Source of the DNA: Bacillota bacterium
GTDB lineage: Bacteria; Bacillota; Bacilli; Alicyclobacillales; SLC66
Length of the DNA stretch: 13,428 nt
NCBI GenBank assembly: GCA_021797415.1
Contig: JAJZZT010000309.1
Location: 1-13,428 of the forward strand
Reading direction: 5' to 3'
The notes beneath the pieces are model-generated. The model was not told the DNA's origin. It searched no databases and saw only the letters and a program-made list of their open reading frames with translations. The first letter of the stretch is position 1. Each line of letters starts with the position of its first letter. Position numbers and translations under genes: made by a program. Positions 7,140-12,128 of the stretch are shown here, in pieces.

Positions 7140-7143
7140 ATGA
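7024..7143 (+). CDS. candidate small ORF (39 aa) overlapping the next start
   Basis: ATG 7024 opens a 39-codon frame ending at TGA 7141-7143, which shares the ATGA with the start chosen for the downstream membrane protein. The product would be basic, with a Trp pair near its end (TAWWKHRRERCL) and no membrane segment. No good ribosome binding site precedes ATG 7024, and I recognise no family. The ATGA overlap is the only positive sign that it could be a translated coupling leader; it may equally be chance. The internal ATG at 7063 is another possible start. Confidence 0.2.
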   Translation: MAEKHRKQPGIEGMRADIPEQIGVKTWTAWWKHRRERCL

Positions 7144-8441
7144 AATGGAAATGGCCGGTGTATGTATTGTGCACCTACCCGATTACGGATTATATCCTCC
7201 ATCTTCATCCCTGGGGCGTGCTCGGCCAGGGATGGGCCAAGCTGCTGCTGCTCTACCTTATATTTCTGGCCGTCAAACGGCACATGGCGGGCGAGCGTAT
7301 GGAGCGCTTCCCCACGCACAAGATGATCGCGTACATAGCGGTGCTCGGCGTGGCGTATGTCGTGATGGATACGCAGTTTATCACTATTGCGCTGGCCGGA
7401 TATGAGATTGACTTCATGTATATGCTGATCGCCTTGCTGCTGCCTTACGCGCTCACGCGGGAAGACGTCGTGCCGATGCTGAAATTGATTGTGTTCACAG
7501 GCTTTCTGATGGCTTTGCACGGCGTCTATGAATATATCATCGCTGCGCCCATCCCATCTTTTTGGGTCAATCTCGGCGAGCATGTCCGGACGCGCGTCTA
7601 TTCGCTGTTCTGGAGTTCAAACGCCTTTGGTTCCTACATGGCTTTCATGACGCCTCTGGCGATCGGCGTCGCACTCTATGAAAAGGATCGCGGCCAGCGG
7701 CTGTTCTACTCCGTAGCCGCCGTTTTTTGCGCTGCGACGTTGATTTTTACCGATACACGCGGCGCGTGGCTCGCGTTCTTCGGCGCCATCGTCATTTTCA
7801 CGTGGATGATCGACAAACGCCTGACACTGGCCGTTCTCGTGCTGGCGCTGCTGTCGGTCGTCTTCGTCCATTCCGTCCGCGCCCGCTTCCAGGTGTTCCT
7901 GTCCCCCGTCTACTGGACAAAGACGTTCGCCACAGGCCGCGTCTCGGAGTGGGAGCACGCGTATGACCGCATGCGTTCCAATCCGCTGTTCGGAAAGGGA
8001 TTGGGACGGTATGGAGGCGCGGTCGCTTCCCGTTATTTTGGCATCCAATATGTGGACGGCTTCTATGCGTTCATGCTGGGCGAGACAGGCTTGATCGGCC
8101 TGCTGTCGTATCTTGCGCTCATCGTCGTCTATCTGCGCGACGTGTGGAAGATCTGGAACAAGACGGACGACAGACACCTGAAGTGGCTTTTTGCGAGTGT
8201 TTTTTGCGCCATATTGGCGTTTACGCTGCATGCCTTTGTGGAAAATATATACCAGGTTCCGGCGATCAATATGACGTACTGGCTGGCGGGATCGCTCGTC
8301 CTGATCTACAGCTCGGGAGGCCTGAAGACGCAGGCGAGCCGTATGCAAAAGGCGCAGATGAGTTCTGTGCGCCGCGCGATGGCGCCAACCGTCAGTCCGG
8401 CGCAAAGCGGCGCATCCCCCGCCGATCCCGCTTCATCCTGA
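7140..8441 (+). CDS. O-antigen ligase/polymerase-like membrane protein (Wzy_C type)
   Basis: Polytopic membrane protein, 433 residues from the chosen start, with roughly ten to twelve hydrophobic helices and a large extracytoplasmic loop around 245-310. The family pattern is clear: TRVYSLFWSSNAFGSYMAF (151-169), TDTRGAWLAF (204-213), then in the loop GRVSEWEHAYDRMRSNPLFG (266-285) with GLGRYGG after it, and LGETGLIGLLSYLAL (313-327). Wzy_C proteins join or transfer glycan chains from an undecaprenyl-linked carrier on the outer face of the membrane. In a Gram-positive host that would mean polysaccharide polymerisation or glycan transfer to a wall polymer or protein, not LPS. The C-terminal ~45 residues are Ser/Ala/Pro-rich and probably cytoplasmic. 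ATG 7110 and ATG 6912 are in-frame alternatives; 7140 was chosen because a weak GAGAG lies 8 bases upstream and the first helix follows at once. No other glycan genes are adjacent. Confidence 0.82.
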   Translation: MKWKWPVYVLCTYPITDYILHLHPWGVLGQGWAKLLLLYLIFLAVKRHMAGERMERFPTHKMIAYIAVLGVAYVVMDTQFITIALAGYEIDFMYMLIALLLPYALTREDVVPMLKLIVFTGFLMALHGVYEYIIAAPIPSFWVNLGEHVRTRVYSLFWSSNAFGSYMAFMTPLAIGVALYEKDRGQRLFYSVAAVFCAATLIFTDTRGAWLAFFGAIVIFTWMIDKRLTLAVLVLALLSVVFVHSVRARFQVFLSPVYWTKTFATGRVSEWEHAYDRMRSNPLFGKGLGRYGGAVASRYFGIQYVDGFYAFMLGETGLIGLLSYLALIVVYLRDVWKIWNKTDDRHLKWLFASVFCAILAFTLHAFVENIYQVPAINMTYWLAGSLVLIYSSGGLKTQASRMQKAQMSSVRRAMAPTVSPAQSGASPADPASS

Positions 8442-8478
8442 GCGGCCCAAGCGATCGCGCGCGGATTGGTCGTGCGGC

Positions 8479-8508
8479 TTGACAAGAAACGGGTCCGCAT
8501 TCGATACT
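8479..8508 (+). promoter_or_regulatory. putative sigma-A promoter of the ketoacyl synthase gene
   Basis: A perfect -35 TTGACA (8479-8484) is followed after 18 bases by GATACT (8503-8508, four of six matches to TATAAT). It lies 38 bases after the preceding stop and 60 bases before the chosen start. Transcription would begin near 8515. The TTG of the -35 box also opens the coding frame, so a TTG start at 8479 would be an artefact if this is the promoter. Confidence 0.6.
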
Positions 8509-8568
8509 GTTTTGGATGATTCGGGGAGAATACTGCCCCCAAGCGATGCACCAGGCAAGGAGGCGGCG

Positions 8569-9828
8569 ATGGTGGGGCGTGTTGCGCCACGCAGGCGCGT
8601 GGTTGTGACAGGTGTTGGAGCGGTCACGCCACTTGGTTCGCATGTACAGGAATTCTGGGATAATCTCGTGGCGGGGAAATCCGGAATTGATTATATCGAT
8701 ACATTTGACACCACCGAGTACGCCACAAAGTTTGCGGGGATCGTGCGAAACTTCTCTGCGGAAAACTACTTTGAGCGCAAGGAATTGCGGCATATTGACC
8801 GCTTTGCGCAGTTTGCTTACGCGGCGACCGCTGAGGCCATGGGGGACGCGGCTTTTTCGGTCACGCCGGAAAGGGCGGACCGCGTGGGAGTCGTGATTGG
8901 GTCGGGTATTGGCGGCATCCAGTCCATGCTGGACAATCATGAGTCGCTGCTCGAACGCGGCGCGCGGCGCGTCAGTCCCTTTTTCATTCCCATGCTCATG
9001 GCCAACTCCGCCACCGGTCTCGTGTCGATCATAACCGGTGCGACCGGGCCGAACGGATGTCCGATGGCGGCCTGTGCGACGGGCAATAACGCCATCGGCG
9101 AAGCATTTGAGATCATCCGCGACGGCGCGGCGGACGTGATGATCGCCGGTGGTGCGGAGGCGGCGGTCAATCCGCTGTCGGTCGCGGGATTTGGCGCACT
9201 GCGCGCCCTGTCCACGCGCAACGATGCGCCGCAGCAGGCCAGCCGCCCGTTTGACGCGGACCGCGACGGTTTTGTTCTGGCGGAGGGCGCGGGTGTGATC
9301 CTGCTGGAGGAATTGTCGCACGCGCTGTCGCGCGGCGCAAATGTCTACGCAGAGCTTGTGGGATTTGGCATGTCGGCCGACGCGTATCACCTCACCGCGC
9401 CCGATCCTGAGGGAGCGGGAGCCTATCGGGCGATGGCGGCCGCCCTGGACGACGCCGGCATCCCGCCGCAGGACGTGGATTATATAAACGCGCATGCAAC
9501 CGGCACGGATCTCGGCGACCGTTCGGAAACGGCCGCCATCAAACGCCTGTTCGGAAACCATGCGCACCGTCTGGCGATCAGCGCCAACAAATCGCAGATC
9601 GGCCACCTGCTCGGCGCTGCGGGCGGCGTGGAAGCGGTCGCCACGCTCAAGTCGATGCAAGACTGCGTTGTGCCGCCGACGATAAACCTGGAGCGAAAAG
9701 ATCCGTACTGTGATTTGGATTACGTCCCCGGTGAGTCCCGCTCTCTTGCGGTCCGTGTCGCGCTGTCAAACGGGTTCGGGTTTGGCGGGCACAACGACGT
9801 GCTCGTGTTTCGCCGATATGATGAGTGA
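8569..9828 (+). CDS. fabF: beta-ketoacyl-ACP synthase II-like (FabF family)
   Basis: Thiolase-fold condensing enzyme that extends acyl-ACP with malonyl-ACP in fatty acid synthesis, 419 residues and full length. The catalytic triad is intact: Cys169 in AACATGNNAIGEAF, His309 in YINAHATGTDLGD and His346 in ANKSQIGHLLGAAGG, with Lys341 conserved. Other FabF marks are RVVVTGVGAVTPLG (10-23), SRPFDADRDGFVLAEGAGV (225-243) and the C-terminal LSNGFGFGGHN (399-409). ATG 8569 has a strong AAGGAGG (8557-8563) 5 bases upstream. The gene is not beside acpP, fabD or fabG, so it could be a specialised paralogue and not the housekeeping enzyme. The residues around the two histidines (HATGT, NKSQIGH) differ somewhat from the Bacillus FabF pattern (HGTST, TKSMTGH). 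The next gene starts within about 15 bases or overlaps. Confidence 0.93.
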   Translation: MVGRVAPRRRVVVTGVGAVTPLGSHVQEFWDNLVAGKSGIDYIDTFDTTEYATKFAGIVRNFSAENYFERKELRHIDRFAQFAYAATAEAMGDAAFSVTPERADRVGVVIGSGIGGIQSMLDNHESLLERGARRVSPFFIPMLMANSATGLVSIITGATGPNGCPMAACATGNNAIGEAFEIIRDGAADVMIAGGAEAAVNPLSVAGFGALRALSTRNDAPQQASRPFDADRDGFVLAEGAGVILLEELSHALSRGANVYAELVGFGMSADAYHLTAPDPEGAGAYRAMAAALDDAGIPPQDVDYINAHATGTDLGDRSETAAIKRLFGNHAHRLAISANKSQIGHLLGAAGGVEAVATLKSMQDCVVPPTINLERKDPYCDLDYVPGESRSLAVRVALSNGFGFGGHNDVLVFRRYDE

Positions 9829-9842
9829 GGCGGGGTGATATC

Positions 9843-10091
9843 TTGCAGGTGATCGTCTATTCCAGCAGCGGATGCAGCGTATGCGCCAAAATCAAGCGCG
9901 ATCTGGACAGTTGGGGCGTGCCGTTTGAAGAACGGAACGTCACGGAGAATGAGGCGTTCTTCGACGAACTCCACGAGCGCGGGATTTACTCGGTTCCGAC
10001 GGTGCGGATCGATGGGGATACCTTTGTCGGCTACCGTCCCAAAGCATTGAAACAGGCGCTTGTTGAACATGGACTGGGTGACATGGGTTAA
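9843..10091 (+). CDS. glutaredoxin-like / NrdH-like small thiol protein
   Basis: Small thioredoxin-fold protein of 82 residues. It begins with a beta strand (QVIVYSSSG) followed by the redox motif CSVC (Cys11, Cys14). The cis-proline loop YSVPTVRIDG lies at 49-58 (Pro52), with VGYRPKALKQAL at the C-terminus as in glutaredoxin and NrdH-type proteins. It probably reduces disulfides of a partner in the cytoplasm; no partner such as ribonucleotide reductase is in the window. The start is a TTG at 9843, with GAGG at 9827-9830 and a GGGGTGAT stretch just upstream. GTG 9825, which overlaps the fabF stop, would add six residues before the strand and is the main alternative. It is probably co-transcribed with fabF. 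Confidence 0.85.
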   Translation: MQVIVYSSSGCSVCAKIKRDLDSWGVPFEERNVTENEAFFDELHERGIYSVPTVRIDGDTFVGYRPKALKQALVEHGLGDMG

Positions 10092-10227
10092 AGATCCTGT
10101 TCAAAAAGGGGGCGGGCAAGACCCACGCAGTGCAATGGGACATGGGATAAAGTCCGCTGTGCAGGCGATCTGCTTCCAGATTGTGCACGGATGGCGGTTG
10201 TCGTTCACGCGAGGTTGGCCAGCTTCA
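10092..10227 (+). other. long 3' untranslated stretch after the glutaredoxin gene
   Basis: About 136 bases lie between the glutaredoxin stop and the terminator stem. Short complementary pieces are present (for example GGAC near 10137-10140 with GTCC near 10151-10154), but no fold or motif matches a riboswitch, T-box, 6S, SRP or tmRNA pattern that I recognise. An open frame across it (ATG 10060 to 10344) overlaps the glutaredoxin end and runs through the terminator, so I do not call it a gene. Confidence 0.4.
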
Positions 10228-10288
10228 CGAAGGGCCGCCGATTGGATCGCCTCAAAAGGGGCCCTCCGATCGGCGGCCCTTCGCTTTT
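10228..10288 (+). terminator. strong intrinsic terminator after fabF-glutaredoxin
   Basis: Bases 10228-10242 and 10269-10283 form a perfect 15-bp GC-rich stem (CGAAGGGCCGCCGAT and its complement). It extends inward by one wobble and three further pairs (10243-10246 with 10265-10268). An inner hairpin with an AAAA loop (10249-10253 paired with 10258-10262) can stack on top. A CTTTT run follows at 10284-10288. This is the most convincing intrinsic terminator in the window. Confidence 0.88.
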
Positions 10289-10340
10289 GTGAGATATTAT
10301 CACGTCAAGAAAATAATTATCTGTTTAAACTTGATCCCTA

Positions 10341-10371
10341 TTGACGCATATGACTATTTATCGTATATAAT
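10341..10371 (+). promoter_or_regulatory. putative sigma-A promoter of amt
   Basis: TTGACG at 10341-10346 is followed by TATATA (10364-10369, 17-base spacer) overlapping a perfect TATAAT (10366-10371, 19-base spacer). The surroundings (about 10289-10460) are clearly AT-rich compared with the rest of the window. Transcription would start near 10378. No GlnR/TnrA-type TGTNA-N7-TNACA site was found on either strand around it. Confidence 0.7.
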
Positions 10372-10377
10372 CTAACA

Positions 10378-10543
10378 TACAAGGTGATTGACGAGTACTT
10401 AGCATTTGCTGGATCAAATCAAGCGGCAAATGTGTAAGATATCCTGACTCATCTTATCATTCGGCGCCATCGCGAATGTGCGTCCTATGGTCTTCTGGCG
10501 CAGGATGCTGCACGCATAACTGTCCATAAAAGGGGGAATTGGT
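10378..10543 (+). other. ~165-nt amt leader
   Basis: The predicted untranslated leader is long. It holds a 7-bp stem (CATTTGC 10403-10409 with GCAAATG 10426-10432, 16-base loop) and a weaker 6-bp stem (GCGCCA 10464-10469 with TGGCGC 10496-10501). A 17-codon GTG frame (10384-10437) has no ribosome binding site. No riboswitch class is recognised. AGGGGG at 10531-10536 is the ribosome binding site for GTG 10544. Confidence 0.4.
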
Positions 10544-11965
10544 GTGTACGTACCTGATCCGTCTTACCTGCAGCCGGGGGATACGGCGTGGCAGTTGACT
10601 TCGGCAACGCTGGTCGGCCTGATGTCGGTGCCCGGCCTGGCGATCCTGTACGGCGGGGTCGTCAAGAAAAAGTGGGCGATCAACTCCGCCATGATGGCGT
10701 TTTACGCATTCGCCATGGTGCTTGTCGTGTGGTCGCTGTGGGGCTTCCGGATGGGATTTGGCAATCCGCTCCCGCTTGGAAAGGGAATTCTGTCGGGCAT
10801 TGTCGGCGTCCCCCAGCCCGTGCTCAATTCGCACTTTGAACAGGGCCAGGCGCTAGTTCCATTGCTCAACGGGCTGATGCCCAACATTCGCTTCCCGGAA
10901 TCGTCAATGGTATATTTCCAGTTTGTCTTTGCGGCGATCACCCCGGTCATCCTGGCCGGCGGCGTGCTTGGAAGAATGAATTTCAAGGCGTGGATGCTGT
11001 TCGTTCCGATCTGGTCCACCCTGGTTTACAGCGTCAACGCATTCATGCTGTGGGGTGGCGGCTGGCTGGCGCAGATGGGCGCGGTCGACTTTTCGGGCGG
11101 CTACGTCATCCACGTCGCTGCGGGCATATCGGGTTTTGTGGCAGCGGCGGTCGTCGGACCCAGGCTGCTCGCCGACAGGGAGAATTTTAATCCCAACAAT
11201 CTTCTGATGGCGATGGCTGGCGCGGGAATCCTCTGGCTCGGCTGGAACGGTTTCAATGGCGGCGACCCGTACTTTGCCAACGCGGATGCGTCGACCGCCG
11301 TTTTGAACACCAACATTGCGGCTGCGATCGCACTCATCGTGTGGATGTTTTTCGACATGTTCGCGACCGGCAAGGCATCGCTCGTCGGGTCAATCAACGG
11401 CATGGTGTGCGGTCTAGTCGCCATCACGCCCGCCGCCGGTTATGTGAACGGCTTTGGCGCCGTGGTGATCGGGATTCTCTCCGCTGTCATACCCTGGTTC
11501 ACCATGAACAAGCTCGGCCGCGTCGGCATCTTCAAGAAAGTCGACGATACGCTCGGCGTGGTGCACACGCACGCCGTCGCGGGCGCTGTGGGCGGGCTTT
11601 TGACGGGAATTCTCGCGGATCCAAACATTGTGGAATACATCGGCGTGAAAGGAACGGCGAACTCGTCGATCACCGGTTGGTTATATGGGAATCCGCACCA
11701 ATTTTTTGTTCAACTCATCGCCCTGGTGGTCATCATGGTGTACGACGGTGTGATGACGTTCATCATCCTCAAGCTGATCAGTCTGGTGGTTCCCCTGCGC
11801 ATGCCGGATGCCATGCTTGAGAAAGGCGACGCCGCCGTGCACGGCGAGACATCCGACGGTGAGGATCCTGTTCCGTCAGCCCCGCCGCATCGCACGCCGC
11901 ACGCCCCAAGCCCGGTTCTGGCGACGGAGCGGCATGAAACGACCAAACCTCAGATTGAACTGTGA
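10544..11965 (+). CDS. amt: ammonium transporter (Amt/MEP/Rh family)
   Basis: Trimeric inner-membrane ammonium channel/transporter, 473 residues with about eleven helices. The family opening GDTAWQLTSATLVGLM (12-27) and PGLAILYGG (30-38) is present. The first pore histidine is His190 in DFSGGYVIHVAAG. The second is most likely His343 in DDTLGVVHTHAVAGAVGG, a variant of the usual GVHG-type motif with an additional histidine at 341. The cytoplasmic C-terminal segment (LRMPDAMLEKGDAAVHGE) is the usual P-II-sensitive tail, followed by an extra ~35-residue Pro/Thr/His-rich extension. GTG 10544 is 7 bases after AGGGGG. No glnK/glnB gene follows, unlike the Bacillus amtB-glnK pair; instead a hairpin begins 9 bases after the stop. 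The N-terminus looks like a mature first helix with no clear signal peptide. Confidence 0.94.
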   Translation: MYVPDPSYLQPGDTAWQLTSATLVGLMSVPGLAILYGGVVKKKWAINSAMMAFYAFAMVLVVWSLWGFRMGFGNPLPLGKGILSGIVGVPQPVLNSHFEQGQALVPLLNGLMPNIRFPESSMVYFQFVFAAITPVILAGGVLGRMNFKAWMLFVPIWSTLVYSVNAFMLWGGGWLAQMGAVDFSGGYVIHVAAGISGFVAAAVVGPRLLADRENFNPNNLLMAMAGAGILWLGWNGFNGGDPYFANADASTAVLNTNIAAAIALIVWMFFDMFATGKASLVGSINGMVCGLVAITPAAGYVNGFGAVVIGILSAVIPWFTMNKLGRVGIFKKVDDTLGVVHTHAVAGAVGGLLTGILADPNIVEYIGVKGTANSSITGWLYGNPHQFFVQLIALVVIMVYDGVMTFIILKLISLVVPLRMPDAMLEKGDAAVHGETSDGEDPVPSAPPHRTPHAPSPVLATERHETTKPQIEL

Positions 11966-11974
11966 TACGCAGCG

Positions 11975-12029
11975 GGAGACGGCAGCGGCGGGCCGGGGGA
12001 TTTTGCCCCGGCCCGCCGCTGCCGTCTCC
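11975..12029 (+). terminator. perfect 24-bp hairpin after amt, no U-tract
   Basis: Bases 11975-11998 and 12006-12029 are perfect reverse complements (24 bp, almost all G/C) around a 7-base loop GATTTTG (11999-12005). It starts 9 bases after the amt stop, where a terminator is expected. There is no T-run after either arm on either strand, so it may act as a U-less terminator, an mRNA 3' stabiliser or a barrier to read-through into the peptidase gene. Confidence 0.6.
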
Positions 12030-12061
12030 GCCGAAAAGTGGATGCGCTCCATCTGAACGGT

Positions 12062-12091
12062 CTGCAAACGGACGCCTGGATACGGTATGAT
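12062..12091 (+). promoter_or_regulatory. weak promoter candidate for the S9 peptidase gene
   Basis: TATGAT (12086-12091) is a good -10 box. The hexamer 18 bases upstream (CTGCAA, 12062-12067) matches only three of six -35 positions. It lies between the amt hairpin and the peptidase start, so a separate promoter is expected here, but this exact site is uncertain. Confidence 0.35.
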
Positions 12092-12108
12092 CATGACATG
12101 AACATGTC
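12087..12108. promoter_or_regulatory. two adjacent dyads, possible operator
   Basis: ATGATCAT (12087-12094) is a perfect 8-bp palindrome overlapping the candidate -10 box. It is followed at once by GACATGAACATGTC (12095-12108), a perfect 6-bp inverted repeat with a 2-base centre. Their position around the likely transcription start suits a repressor site, but no regulator is known for it and short palindromes arise by chance. Confidence 0.25.
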
Positions 12109-12128
12109 CTATCTGAGGCGGTATGGCT

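Noticed and set aside
6279..7583. 434-codon open frame on the minus strand
   Set aside because: Antisense to the RpiR gene and the O-antigen-ligase-like gene, both supported by family motifs; its composition is rich in Arg, His and Gln and shows no domain.
8479..8568. TTG start 30 codons upstream for the FabF-like gene
   Set aside because: That TTG is part of a consensus -35 box, and ATG 8569 has a strong AAGGAGG site and begins the family homology.
8392..9660. 422-codon open frame on the minus strand
   Set aside because: Antisense to the FabF-like gene, which has its complete catalytic triad and a strong ribosome binding site on the + strand.
10092..10227. SRP/4.5S, 6S, tmRNA, T-box or riboswitch
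   Set aside because: A GGAAGCAG string occurs on the minus strand, but the conserved SRP apical sequence and pairing around it are absent, and no hallmark of the other classes was found.
10060..10344. 94-codon + strand frame after the glutaredoxin gene
   Set aside because: It starts inside the glutaredoxin gene, passes through the terminator hairpin and has no recognisable features.
10384..10437. 17-codon GTG leader peptide before amt
   Set aside because: There is no ribosome binding site and no run of regulatory codons; kept only as a note in the leader description.
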